A stretch of 64,000 nucleotides of DNA from Anaerovorax odorimutans. Its GTDB lineage: Bacteria > Bacillota > Clostridia > Peptostreptococcales > Anaerovoracaceae. This document shows, in pieces, positions 1 to 7,471 of the stretch. The position numbers and the translations under genes are program-made. The stretch is taken from NCBI RefSeq assembly GCF_024459955.1, contig NZ_JANFXK010000012.1, positions 1-64,000 on the forward strand. The letters run 5' to 3'. Numbering within the stretch: position 1 is the first letter of the stretch; every line of letters begins with the position of its first letter. Below the pieces are notes generated by a model. The model worked only from the letters and a program-made list of their open reading frames with translations, ran no database searches and was not told the DNA's origin.

Positions 1-126
1 TTTCTTCGGTTTGTGCCAGAGTTTCTTCGGTTTGTGCCAAAGAATCCTCGGTTTTCTCCAAATTTTCTTCGGTTTGTGCCAGAGTTTCTTCGGTTTGTGC
101 CAAAGAATCCTCGGTTTTTTCCAAAT
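1..126. repeat. 63-bp direct repeat, two copies, inside the Rpn gene
   Basis: Bases 1-63 and 64-126 are identical except at one position (C at 56, T at 119). Each copy encodes three heptads (LAQTEET, LAQTEEN, LEKTEDS in the minus-strand gene). A more diverged continuation runs to about 215. A third copy may continue left of the window. Such homogenised coding repeats can change copy number by slippage or recombination without breaking the frame. Confidence 0.9.
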
Positions 127-970
127 TCTTTTCGGTTTGTGCCAGGGTTTCCTCAGTTTTCTCCAAGTCCTTTTCGGTTTTCCCTAAAGCTTCCCTGGTC
201 TTTTTCAAAGAATTCTCGGTTTCCCGCAGCGCCTCCTGCGTTTCCCGTTCCTGCTGCTCCCGTGACTTCTGCCGCATGATGAACTTTTCCCTGGCAATGG
301 CTTGTTCCCGAATGATCTGCTCAGCGGTTGCTTCCTTGAGCAATCTCTCCGTCATGTCGATCTCCTTCCCGCCCTGTCTGCGCAATTGCGTCAGGTACGC
401 TTCCTCTGACGGGTCGCCTGCGTAACGCAGGTATTCCAGGTACCGTTCCAACTGGCTCATCTGGCTGACGGTTTTGTCCCTGGCCGGGTTCACCTTGGCC
501 AATTCCAGCCAATGCATCTCCACTAGATCGGTCAGGGGAAACAAGTCCTGGCGTTCCATCAGGCAGAAGGTGGTATGGTACCGGTCCGTTTGCGCGAACT
601 GGACATAATCCGTGATGAAAATACTGATCGTTTTTTTCATCATACCATAATTTTGCCCGGGTTCCAAGGCCTCGAGAACCATGCCCGCATGATAATAGAT
701 GCCGTGGGCGATGAAGTTTTTGTCGTAAAGCAGGTGGATTTCCAGGTCCAGCAGCTCACCCTGGCCGGTTTCCACTTTGATGTCCAGGACGGATTCCTTC
801 TGCGTCTCGAATTTGCGGACGTTGAAGGGATTGCGGTAGTGGATGCGGACAATCGGGTCTTCCTTGCGGTCCAGAATCAAATTCAGTACGGCGATCAGGG
901 CCTGTTTGCATTTCTCGTCCTCCCGGCCGTAGACCGCTTTGAAGAGCAGGTCGTTTTTCAATGTTAACAT
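1..970 (-). CDS. Rpn family PD-(D/E)XK nuclease / putative transposase (3' end beyond window)
   Basis: The minus strand reads open from an ATG at 970 to the window edge, giving 323 visible residues without a stop. The start is preceded by a GAAGGGGAT ribosome site. The N-terminal ~200 residues match the PDDEXK_2 (TIGR01784/Rpn) family, with nuclease-core candidates D63 and E77-I-H79 (usual D...E-x-Q/K). The tail from about residue 245 is a charged coiled coil of heptads of the type LAQTEEN/LEKTEDS, coded by near-identical DNA repeats. Family knowledge: Rpn proteins promote RecA-independent recombination, and some act as antiphage toxins. It transcribes leftward with its own upstream AT-rich region (971-1060). 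The true length is unknown because the C-terminus is outside the window. Confidence 0.85.
   Translation of the reverse strand, partial: MLTLKNDLLFKAVYGREDEKCKQALIAVLNLILDRKEDPIVRIHYRNPFNVRKFETQKESVLDIKVETGQGELLDLEIHLLYDKNFIAHGIYYHAGMVLEALEPGQNYGMMKKTISIFITDYVQFAQTDRYHTTFCLMERQDLFPLTDLVEMHWLELAKVNPARDKTVSQMSQLERYLEYLRYAGDPSEEAYLTQLRRQGGKEIDMTERLLKEATAEQIIREQAIAREKFIMRQKSREQQERETQEALRETENSLKKTREALGKTEKDLEKTEETLAQTEKNLEKTEDSLAQTEETLAQTEENLEKTEDSLAQTEETLAQTEE
353..367 (-). promoter_or_regulatory. internal ribosome binding site and start inside the Rpn gene
   Basis: On the minus strand AAGGAGA (367-361) lies 5 nt before an in-frame ATG (355-353), codon 206 of the Rpn gene. This is a better ribosome site than that of the full-length protein. 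It would give a separate short product consisting of the linker and repeat coiled coil. In enterobacterial rpn genes an intragenic start makes a small antitoxin from the C-terminal region; the same arrangement is inferred here, not proven. Confidence 0.5.
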
Positions 971-1150
971 GACAATAATCCCCTTCATTATATGTAAATA
1001 TTTAACTGGAATATATTGTAACATATATGGAATAAAATGTAAATAAAAAATGACAAGAATTTGATAATGGATTGGAAGCCGGTTGGGAATTTCTTTAGTA
1101 TAGAATGCTTTTGTGGTATGATAGAGAAAAATCAAAAGGAGATAGAGGCT

Positions 1151-2173
1151 ATGGAGTTTACCCCAATATCAGCAGCAGAAAATGAAAAAATTGATGAACT
1201 TTCCGCTCTGGCGACACGTATCGTCAGGGATTACTTTACGCCGATCATCGGGGAAGCGCAGAACGAATACATGATTGAAAAGTTTCAGACCCCGGAAGCG
1301 ATCAGCAGGCAGATTGCTTCCGGGGCGACTTATTATTTTATCAGCGAGAACGCTAAGAATATAGGGTTTCTTTCTTTTTATCCAAAGGATTACAAATTAT
1401 ATTTAAGTAAATTTTATCTGGACAAAGAGGAGCGGGGCAAAGGACGTGCCACTGAGATGCTCAATTTCGTGATTGACCAGGCGCTCCGGCGCGGGCTTTC
1501 TTCTGTTTTTCTCAATGTGAACAGGAACAACCCGGTCATAGCGGCCTATGAACATATGGGCTTTGTGAAGGTGCGGGAAGAAAAGAACGATATTGGCAGC
1601 GGCTTTTTCATGGATGATTATGTGATGCAGTGCGATCTGAAGCAGGAATATCCGGGGCAGGGGGCCAGTAATGGGACAAACGGTCTGTACTGCCAGTTGG
1701 CTTCTGCCAAGCACCTTGATGGGCTGGCGGCGCTGTGGGCCAACGAAGAAGTAATCCGGTATACGAACATCAAGGAAGCGTGCAGCCGGCAGGAGGCGGA
1801 AAGCCGTCTGGCTGTTTTCCTGGACAATCAAAAGAAGCTGGACCGCCCAACCATATTTACCCTGTTTTATGACGGGGAAATCTGCGGCATGGCAGGCTGT
1901 CCGGCCATAAATGAAAAAGAGTTCGGCTTTTTCTATCAGATCAGCCGCCAAAACTGGGGCCGGGGCATCGGCCAAAAAAGTGCCGGCTGGATCATAGCTT
2001 ATATGCGGGACAACTATCCGGGCGCGACACTTTATGCCGATGCGGTGACTGAAAATATTGCCAGCATTAAGATCCTGCAAAAGCTGGGATTCAGCCAAAC
2101 CGCCCTCCATGAAAACGCCTTTGAGCGGGACGGCAAAAGGCATGACATAAGAGATTTTGTTCTTGATATCTAA
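1151..2173 (+). CDS. tandem GNAT N-acetyltransferase
   Basis: A 340-residue protein with two GNAT folds. Residues ~1-160 carry the acetyl-CoA loop region around the segment DKEERGKGRATEML (Q/R-x-x-G-x-G/A signature), ending with the typical YEHMGF motif. Residues ~170-340 form a second, RimJ/RimL-like domain with the loop RQNWGRGIGQKSAGW and ILQKLGF. The reading frame is open from 1061, but AAAAGGAG directly before 1151 fixes this ATG as the start. Acceptor substrate unknown; double GNAT proteins acetylate amines on proteins, peptides or antibiotics. Monocistronic or weakly linked to the ATPase gene 27 bp downstream. Confidence 0.85.
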   Translation: MEFTPISAAENEKIDELSALATRIVRDYFTPIIGEAQNEYMIEKFQTPEAISRQIASGATYYFISENAKNIGFLSFYPKDYKLYLSKFYLDKEERGKGRATEMLNFVIDQALRRGLSSVFLNVNRNNPVIAAYEHMGFVKVREEKNDIGSGFFMDDYVMQCDLKQEYPGQGASNGTNGLYCQLASAKHLDGLAALWANEEVIRYTNIKEACSRQEAESRLAVFLDNQKKLDRPTIFTLFYDGEICGMAGCPAINEKEFGFFYQISRQNWGRGIGQKSAGWIIAYMRDNYPGATLYADAVTENIASIKILQKLGFSQTALHENAFERDGKRHDIRDFVLDI

Positions 2174-2200
2174 CGAAAATTCGAGATGAGGAAAGCAGTT

Positions 2201-3073
2201 ATGATTTATTTAGATACCTTTTTCTTTCCCTATGAAGATGAGGAGGTCAGTCTCTTTATGGATGAAAAGCGGACCTGCTATGATAGCGCCTATCCGCTTA
2301 AAGTTCTTTCTCAAAAAGGGCTGGAACGCCTGGATTTTGAACCCATCACCATTTTATACGGAGGCAATGGATCCGGTAAAACGACCGTTCTCAATATCAT
2401 TGCCGAAAAACTAAAATTAAAGAGGGAAACGGCATTTAATCATTCTGCCTTTTTCCAGCAGTATGTAGATTTCCTGTGCAGCTGCGGCCTGCAGCGGGAA
2501 ATCCCTGAGAAAAGCTGTATTATTACCAGTGATGATGTATTCGACTATATGCTGAATATCCGCGCTCTCAACGAAGGGATCGATCAAAAACGGGAAGAGC
2601 TGTTCAGCGAATATCTAAGCTTAAAATATGCGGACTTTGCTTTTCACTCGCTGGATGATTACGAGCAGCTGAAAAAGGCGAACCTGGCCCGCAGCAAAAC
2701 CCAGTCACAGTATGTGCGCAAAAACCTGATGAACAACGTAAGAGAATTGTCCAACGGAGAGAGCGCTTTCATGTATTTTTCAGAAAAAATCACAGAGAAC
2801 GCCCTCTATCTTTTGGACGAGCCGGAAAACAGTCTTTCGGCGGAAAACCAGATAAAGCTGATGCATTTTCTGGCAGAATCGGCGCGGTATTTCAACTGTC
2901 AGTTTGTGATTTCGACCCACTCGCCTTTTCTGCTTTCCATAGAAAACGCTAAGATTTACGATTTGGATGAAGAAATCGTGGATGTAAAACCCTGGACAGA
3001 ACTGAAAAATATACGGGCTTATTATGATTTTTTTATGGAACATGAGGCGGACTTTGAGAAAAGCGGCCGTTGA
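2201..3073 (+). CDS. ABC-type AAA ATPase (RecF/SMC-like, stand-alone)
   Basis: A 290-residue soluble ATPase of the AAA_21/AAA_23 kind. Visible motifs: Walker A GGNGSGKTT at ~54-62, ABC signature LSNGES near 182, Walker B ALYLLDEPENS near 204, and H-loop STHSPFLLS near 237. It has no membrane segment and no permease partner, so it is not a transporter component. Start chosen at 2201 because GAGGAAAG sits 5 nt upstream; an ATG at 2186 has a poor ribosome site. Small ATPases of this type are often predicted ATP-binding proteins of unknown role, sometimes paired with nucleases; no partner is visible here. Confidence 0.8.
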   Translation: MIYLDTFFFPYEDEEVSLFMDEKRTCYDSAYPLKVLSQKGLERLDFEPITILYGGNGSGKTTVLNIIAEKLKLKRETAFNHSAFFQQYVDFLCSCGLQREIPEKSCIITSDDVFDYMLNIRALNEGIDQKREELFSEYLSLKYADFAFHSLDDYEQLKKANLARSKTQSQYVRKNLMNNVRELSNGESAFMYFSEKITENALYLLDEPENSLSAENQIKLMHFLAESARYFNCQFVISTHSPFLLSIENAKIYDLDEEIVDVKPWTELKNIRAYYDFFMEHEADFEKSGR

Positions 3074-3188
3074 AAATCCCCTGAAAACTGTTGAAAAATC
3101 AATGATGCTACCAATAGTAGCGGTGTGAGCGGGAAACGTAGCAGACAAAAAGGGCGGGCTTTGCTATGCTGAGCATGAGGTGATGAAT

Positions 3189-3578
3189 ATGACATTCGCA
3201 GAAAAATTAAAGAAACTGAGAACCAAAAATGAATATTCGCAGGAACAGCTGGCCGACATGCTCAACGTTTCACGGCAGGCGATTACAAAATGGGAAACCG
3301 GAAAGGGAATGCCGGATATCGAGAATTTGAAAGCGATTGCCGATCTTTTTGATGTGACTTTGGATTCTCTGGTGCGGGAGGAAGAAGAACTGGAAACGAC
3401 AGATGAAAGCGCATGCTGGCATATAGCGTCCGCAGGGATGGTCGTGGGGCTGGTGATAGGGTGGCTTTTGCAGACGGAGTCCCTTGACGCAAAGAATATA
3501 GGTGCCTGGGGGATCGGAGGCGGCGTTATCGGTTATGTCCTCGCATATATATTTATGATTGTTAAAAAGAAATCCTGA
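3189..3578 (+). CDS. XRE-family regulator with C-terminal membrane anchor
   Basis: A 129-residue protein. Residues ~3-60 are a canonical Cro/CI helix-turn-helix (EKLKKLRTKNEYSQEQLA...NVSRQAITKWE). An acidic linker leads to two hydrophobic segments (~78-95 and ~103-121) that likely form a membrane hairpin, ending in KKK. GAGGTG 6 nt upstream supports ATG 3189 over GTG 3180 and ATG 3183. HTH-plus-transmembrane proteins of this size are common in Firmicutes and are usually local regulators. Target unknown. Confidence 0.85.
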   Translation: MTFAEKLKKLRTKNEYSQEQLADMLNVSRQAITKWETGKGMPDIENLKAIADLFDVTLDSLVREEEELETTDESACWHIASAGMVVGLVIGWLLQTESLDAKNIGAWGIGGGVIGYVLAYIFMIVKKKS

Positions 3579-4035
3579 GTGGCGGGTCAAGGCTACGCCG
3601 TTTTCCAAAATGTGGGGGACTGGAGCTTGCGTATGAAAAAATGATCGGGACGAATTACGCAGCTGCGGGGATGGGATGGGGATGACGAATTGAAAAAATC
3701 TGCGGTTTATGTTCCTATGGTATCTTTTGCGGCAGAAGGGAATATAAAATGAGGTTATACAAATATTGAAATTTATTTTATTGCTTTTAAATTAACAGAT
3801 ATTTATATAAATTTGTGGTTTGCTGCTTGAGACGGCCCTGAATTGTTCGGATATTCCACACAATTCGAGAAAAGTATGTTCACAAAACAACCCAGAGTGC
3901 CATCTGGAACATAAAACGGGAATTGGAATTTTTTACAAGTAACCGAAAAGGCCGAAATCTCCAATAGACAACTCCTTATTGCCATTTCACGCAGTGAATT
4001 GTATAATAACCACAAATGAAAGGAAGGTGGTTTCT
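3579..4035. other. gene-poor interval, possible decayed coding sequence
   Basis: No intact gene is seen. The plus-strand frame from about 3829 to 4019 reads as peptide-like sequence with a single internal TAA, and ends in TGA just before the leader ORF; I cannot assign a family. An exact inverted repeat GAATTGT (3840-3846) / ACAATTC (3860-3866) lies inside. The interval may be remnant DNA plus the untranslated leader of the acetyltransferase gene. Confidence 0.3.
4008..4032 (+). promoter_or_regulatory. inverted repeat enclosing the leader ORF ribosome site
   Basis: AACCAC (4008-4013) pairs with GTGGTT (4027-4032); the AAGGAAGG ribosome site of the short ORF at 4036 lies in the loop and right arm. 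This could modulate leader translation. Six base pairs only, so support is limited. Confidence 0.35.
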
Positions 4036-4083
4036 ATGAAACTCTGCATTGTTTCTGCCGGAATAGTTAGCTATATTCAATAA
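4036..4083 (+). CDS. short leader peptide ORF upstream of the acetyltransferase
   Basis: ATG 4036 opens a 15-codon ORF, MKLCIVSAGIVSYIQ, stopping at 4083, 20 bp before the acetyltransferase start. It has its own good ribosome site (AAAGGAAGG). Short, hydrophobic, translated leaders directly before resistance genes (erm, cat) commonly act as attenuators through drug-stalled ribosomes. That this one does so is inference from position and length; no stem that would clearly sequester the downstream AGGAGG was found. Confidence 0.45.
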   Translation: MKLCIVSAGIVSYIQ

Positions 4084-4103
4084 CAGAAACAGGAGGATTT
4101 CAA

Positions 4104-4733
4104 ATGACTATTCCGGAGAAGCAAATTTTTCCCCGTACGGGAGACCGGGAAACCGTATATTTAAAAAATGTAATTACGAATCCCAACATAAGCGTTGGTG
4201 ATTTTACGATGTATAATGATTTTGTCAATGATCCAACGTTATTTGAAAAAAATAACGTGCTGTATCATTACCCGATCAACCATGACAGGCTCAGGATCGG
4301 CAAATTTTGTTCCATTGCCTGCGGCGCAAAGTTTCTTTTTAACAGCGCCAACCATACCATGTCCTCAATGTCCACTTATCCCTTTCCCCTTTTCTTTGAG
4401 GAGTGGGACCTGCGGCGCGAGGATGTGACGAAGGCCTGGGATAATAAGGGCGATATCATCATTGGAAACGATGTCTGGATCGGTTATGAGGCAGTGATAA
4501 TGGCAGGCATCACCATTGGAGATGGAGCGGTCATCGGGACGAGAGCCTTGGTTACAAAGGATGTGCCGCCTTATACGATCGTGGGAGGCATACCGGCAAA
4601 ACCCATTCGAAAGCGCTATTCCGCACAAACGATTTCAGATCTGCTGGAAATCAAATGGTGGGACTGGCCGCGAGAGAAGATTGCCGAAAAAATCAGCGCC
4701 ATACAATCCGGCTGCATCGAACAGCTGAAATAA
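4104..4733 (+). CDS. Vat/CatB-type xenobiotic O-acetyltransferase
   Basis: A 209-residue left-handed beta-helix (hexapeptide) acetyltransferase. It aligns by eye with streptogramin A acetyltransferases and type B chloramphenicol acetyltransferases: LRIGKFCSIACGAKF, then the active-site N83-H84-T-M, a FPLFFEEWD-like loop, GDIIIGNDVWIGYEAVIM and VTKDVPPYTIVGGIPAKPIRKRY. Family reaction: transfer of acetyl from acetyl-CoA to a hydroxyl of the antibiotic. The exact substrate cannot be read from sequence, and many chromosomal members are uncharacterised. AGGAGG lies 7 nt before ATG 4104. A strong terminator follows. Confidence 0.85.
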   Translation: MTIPEKQIFPRTGDRETVYLKNVITNPNISVGDFTMYNDFVNDPTLFEKNNVLYHYPINHDRLRIGKFCSIACGAKFLFNSANHTMSSMSTYPFPLFFEEWDLRREDVTKAWDNKGDIIIGNDVWIGYEAVIMAGITIGDGAVIGTRALVTKDVPPYTIVGGIPAKPIRKRYSAQTISDLLEIKWWDWPREKIAEKISAIQSGCIEQLK

Positions 4734-4780
4734 AAAGGACCATGCGCTGACTAAGACAGGAGATATTTTCATTAAAAATA

Positions 4781-4830
4781 CCGCAGCTGTAATTCATAGT
4801 AATGTGATCTGCAGCTGCGGTTCTTTTTTT
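4781..4830 (+). terminator. rho-independent terminator after the acetyltransferase
   Basis: Stem CCGCAGCTG (4781-4789) / CAGCTGCGG (4812-4820) followed by TTCTTTTTTT. Confidence 0.9.
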
Positions 4831-4867
4831 GTAATGAAAGCGCGGCATTTTCCAATAGAATTAACGA

Positions 4868-4918
4868 TTGACGGATGGGAGGAGATCGAGTATACTTGTA
4901 TTGAATGAATCGTTCAAT
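4868..4918 (+). promoter_or_regulatory. tetR promoter with overlapping operator
   Basis: TTGACG (4868-4873), a 17-bp spacer and TATACT (4891-4896) form a good sigma-A promoter. The 19-bp dyad ATTGAATGAATCGTTCAAT (4900-4918) lies at the expected transcription start. A near-copy stands before the next gene at 5666-5684, so this is very likely the TetR operator giving autorepression. Confidence 0.75.
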
Positions 4919-4937
4919 TATATATCGGAGGTAGAGA

Positions 4938-5600
4938 ATGAAAAATAGAATGGATGTTATTTTTCAGGCAGCCAGTCATTTGTTCATTAACAAAGGCTAT
5001 GCCCGAACTCAGATGAAGGATATTGCCAAAGAGATCGGCCTTTCCACTGGAATGCTGTATGTTTACTTTGGGGGAAAAGAGGATCTGTTGAATTTCATTA
5101 TGAAGGGAGCCATTGACCCGGATTTTATAAATAGAGAATTTGAGCTTCCAATCGACCCGGGAGTGTTTGTATCTTTAGAAGAGGAAATTATGGAGGTGTT
5201 TGAAAATAATACAAAGGAGTTTGCATCCCATCTTGACGATTTGGATCAGTATCCTCTGGAACAGATGCTTTCGGATGCCTTTGATATTATCTCTCGGTAC
5301 GGCATCGGATGTCTGATGATTGAAAAGAATCCGGATGCTCTGAAAAAGCTGGTGGACATCTATAAGGAATACCGAAAGTGCTTTTTTGACCAGATGCTGG
5401 ACTATGTTACCGGTTATATAAAAAACGGTACATTCCGCGAAGCAGAGCATATTCAGTATTGTGTGCAGCTGATTATTGAGACTTTGTCTTGGTGGGGCAT
5501 GCATATCATGAATGATGCCTTTGAACTGGAAAAGGATCTGCCGGTGGAAACGGCGAAGAAGGTATGTCTGGATAATTTGATTCATGCGTACAAGTGTTAG
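4938..5600 (+). CDS. TetR/AcrR-family transcriptional regulator
   Basis: A 220-residue regulator. The N-terminal ~50 residues are a TetR DNA-binding domain (AASHLFINKGYARTQMKDIA, then GLSTGMLYVYFGGKEDLL). The all-helical C-terminal part would bind an unidentified ligand. GGAGGTAGAG precedes the ATG. Dyads at 4900 and 5666 flank the gene, suggesting it represses itself and the downstream lipoprotein gene. A small hairpin (5630-5648) separates the two. Confidence 0.9.
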   Translation: MKNRMDVIFQAASHLFINKGYARTQMKDIAKEIGLSTGMLYVYFGGKEDLLNFIMKGAIDPDFINREFELPIDPGVFVSLEEEIMEVFENNTKEFASHLDDLDQYPLEQMLSDAFDIISRYGIGCLMIEKNPDALKKLVDIYKEYRKCFFDQMLDYVTGYIKNGTFREAEHIQYCVQLIIETLSWWGMHIMNDAFELEKDLPVETAKKVCLDNLIHAYKC

Positions 5601-5629
5601 GGATATCCGACAACGTAGAGAAAAACTTG

Positions 5630-5653
5630 CGGAGCAATTTCTGCTCCGTTAAA
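5630..5653 (+). terminator. hairpin downstream of tetR
   Basis: CGGAGCA (5630-5636) / TGCTCCG (5642-5648) followed by TTAAATTTT. The T-tract is imperfect, so this is a weak or partial terminator before the second operator. Confidence 0.5.
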
Positions 5654-5665
5654 TTTTACAGTTGT

Positions 5666-5684
5666 ATTGAATGAATGGTTCAAT
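5666..5684 (+). promoter_or_regulatory. second copy of the TetR-type operator
   Basis: ATTGAATGAATGGTTCAAT differs at one central base from the dyad in front of tetR. It lies 28 bp before the lipoprotein ATG, so that gene is the probable regulatory target. Confidence 0.65.
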
Positions 5685-5711
5685 TAAAAAGAAATAAGGA
5701 GGAATAAACTT

Positions 5712-6674
5712 ATGAAAAAGAGATTACTATCCATTTTACTGGGCACGGCAATGATAACGGTTGTTTTTTGCGGATGCAGCGGGGGCGAGGTCGTGCCTTC
5801 CCTTGTCAATACCTTGAAGTTTGATACCGACCGGTTCCAAAATATCGAGCTGGATTACGACGCAGATGGTATCATTTTGCTGGAGGGGCAGGAAAACAAG
5901 GTCGTCATAAAGGAATACATGAGTAAGAATAAGAAAACCTATTACGCTCAGACCACGGAAGGCAGCGGATCGCTGCTCGTCACAGAAGGGAAGCGACCCT
6001 TCTTTTCAGAACTTGAGTCTTATATCGAGCTATACATACCGCAAAGTTACCAGGGGAATCTTGCCATTCATTCTACCAGCGGCACGATAGAAACCAGTCC
6101 GCTGGAAGTGACAGGAGATTTGCGGCTGGACACCACCGAAAGCCCCATCCATGCCTCGGAGCTTGTAGCGGAATCAATTCAGCTGGTTACTACCAATGGA
6201 GAGATAAAAGGTGCAGACCTGACAGCTGATAAAGTGAGCGCAGTCAGTACCAATGGTTCCGTAGGACTCAGCAATATAACTGCCGCACATATCAAAACCG
6301 AAACCACCGGTGCAGATGTAACCATTAAAAATGCGGTGGGAAATGCGGACTGCCGAACCAAAAACGGAAGCCTGACAATAGATGGACTGGAGGGCGGCGG
6401 CAGCTTTAACATTTCCGGCGACGGTAAAGCAAAACTTCATTTTACAAAAGCAACTGGCGACATAGCGGCCAGCACCAAAAATGGTAGCCTGGAAATCAAC
6501 CTTCCAAAAGAATTGAGCTTTAAATTCTCAGCCGCAGCCAAAAACGGGACGATCACCACACCTTTCAACGATCTGATCTCAGTAGGTGAAAAAAATGCGG
6601 CTGGCGTCATAGGAAAGAACCCAAAAGTCCTAATTGAGCTGACCAGCAAAAACGGAAATATAACCGTCCGCTAA
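5712..6674 (+). CDS. DUF4097-type beta-helical lipoprotein
   Basis: A 320-residue secreted lipoprotein. The N-terminal signal ends in a lipobox with acceptor C22 (sequence VFCGC). Residues ~90-320 show the repetitive short strands typical of DUF4097 (putative adhesin) proteins, with recurrent SxxGxI and KNGSLxI motifs. Family members are often controlled by or linked to envelope-stress regulators; biochemical role is unknown. Here it sits behind a TetR operator. AAGGAGG is 8 nt before the ATG. Confidence 0.8.
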   Translation: MKKRLLSILLGTAMITVVFCGCSGGEVVPSLVNTLKFDTDRFQNIELDYDADGIILLEGQENKVVIKEYMSKNKKTYYAQTTEGSGSLLVTEGKRPFFSELESYIELYIPQSYQGNLAIHSTSGTIETSPLEVTGDLRLDTTESPIHASELVAESIQLVTTNGEIKGADLTADKVSAVSTNGSVGLSNITAAHIKTETTGADVTIKNAVGNADCRTKNGSLTIDGLEGGGSFNISGDGKAKLHFTKATGDIAASTKNGSLEINLPKELSFKFSAAAKNGTITTPFNDLISVGEKNAAGVIGKNPKVLIELTSKNGNITVR

Positions 6675-6695
6675 AAAGCGGCGCGGAGTGTTTTA

Positions 6696-6704
6696 TGATA
6701 TAAT
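6696..6704 (+). promoter_or_regulatory. extended -10 promoter
   Basis: TGATATAAT: extended TGn plus perfect TATAAT, no recognisable -35. It would drive the two small genes at 6752 and 7033. Confidence 0.55.
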
Positions 6705-6751
6705 GTCCTCATAAACCTGTGTGTTGTTCAACAGAAAGACAGGGAGGCGAA

Positions 6752-7012
6752 ATGTTTAATAAGGAAACGGTTTACCAGGGCTACTCTCTGGGAGAGCTGG
6801 CAAAAGTGAGAAATGTGCTGGCGCAAAATGGTATCAAGTATAAAGTAAAGACCAATAATGGCAGCGGGGGCGGATCTGTAACAGGAGGCCGCCGGGGGAT
6901 CACCGGACCTGCAGGTATGCAGTCCCGTTTTGAACGGCAGTATGAGGTTGTCGTTAACCGGGAAGATGCAGAGCAGGCCAGATATTTAATCAACGAAGAC
7001 AAACATAAATGA
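6752..7012 (+). CDS. small DUF2007-like signal-transducing protein
   Basis: An 86-residue cytosolic protein. The pattern VYQGYSLGELAKVRNVLAQN...YKVKT...FERQYEVVVNREDAEQARYLI is that of the ferredoxin-like putative signal transducing (DUF2007) family, with a glycine-rich insertion in the middle. Start ATG 6752 is supported by GGGAGG; an upstream GTG frame extension lacks a ribosome site. Function not known. Possibly cotranscribed with the ACT protein 20 bp downstream. Confidence 0.65.
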   Translation: MFNKETVYQGYSLGELAKVRNVLAQNGIKYKVKTNNGSGGGSVTGGRRGITGPAGMQSRFERQYEVVVNREDAEQARYLINEDKHK

Positions 7013-7032
7013 TCAACAGGGAGGAATCGAAC

Positions 7033-7401
7033 ATGGAACTGAAAAAAATCAATAAGAATTTTTCCGTATGCAAAGTAGAAGACCTTTCACAAATTAAGCT
7101 GCAAGACGAATTCTTCTTCATAGGAAAGACGGATGAAGAGCTATCACTGGTTTGTGAAACGGGCAGCGTTCCGCAAAAAACGCTGGAACGGGAGGACGGA
7201 TGGAAAGCTTTTCGCATTCAAGGCGTCTTGGATTTTTCCCTGATCGGAATCCTCTCCAAGATATCCGGGATTCTGGCTGACAATCAAATCGGCATTTTCG
7301 TCGTATCCACTTACAACACGGACTACGTGCTGGTAAAGGAAGAAAACTTTGAGAAGGCGCTTTCCATATTGCAGGAGAACGGCTATAAAATCGCGGATTA
7401 G
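7033..7401 (+). CDS. ACT-domain (CASTOR-like) protein
   Basis: A 122-residue protein made of two small alpha/beta halves. The C-terminal half (FSLIGILSKISGILADNQIG ... STYNTDYVLVKEENFEKAL) is an ACT_7 domain, which binds small ligands such as amino acids in regulatory proteins. GGGAGG 8 nt upstream fixes ATG 7033. No enzyme domain is fused, so a ligand-sensing role is inferred only. Confidence 0.75.
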   Translation: MELKKINKNFSVCKVEDLSQIKLQDEFFFIGKTDEELSLVCETGSVPQKTLEREDGWKAFRIQGVLDFSLIGILSKISGILADNQIGIFVVSTYNTDYVLVKEENFEKALSILQENGYKIAD

Positions 7402-7471
7402 AACAGGCCACACAGCTGTCGTGTTTGCCGCGTTATAATAAAGAAAAACACAAACAACGGGAGGCGAGGCT

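Noticed and set aside
1-215. CRISPR-like short repeats at the left edge
   Set aside because: Repeats are contiguous without unique spacers and encode in-frame heptads of the Rpn gene on the minus strand.
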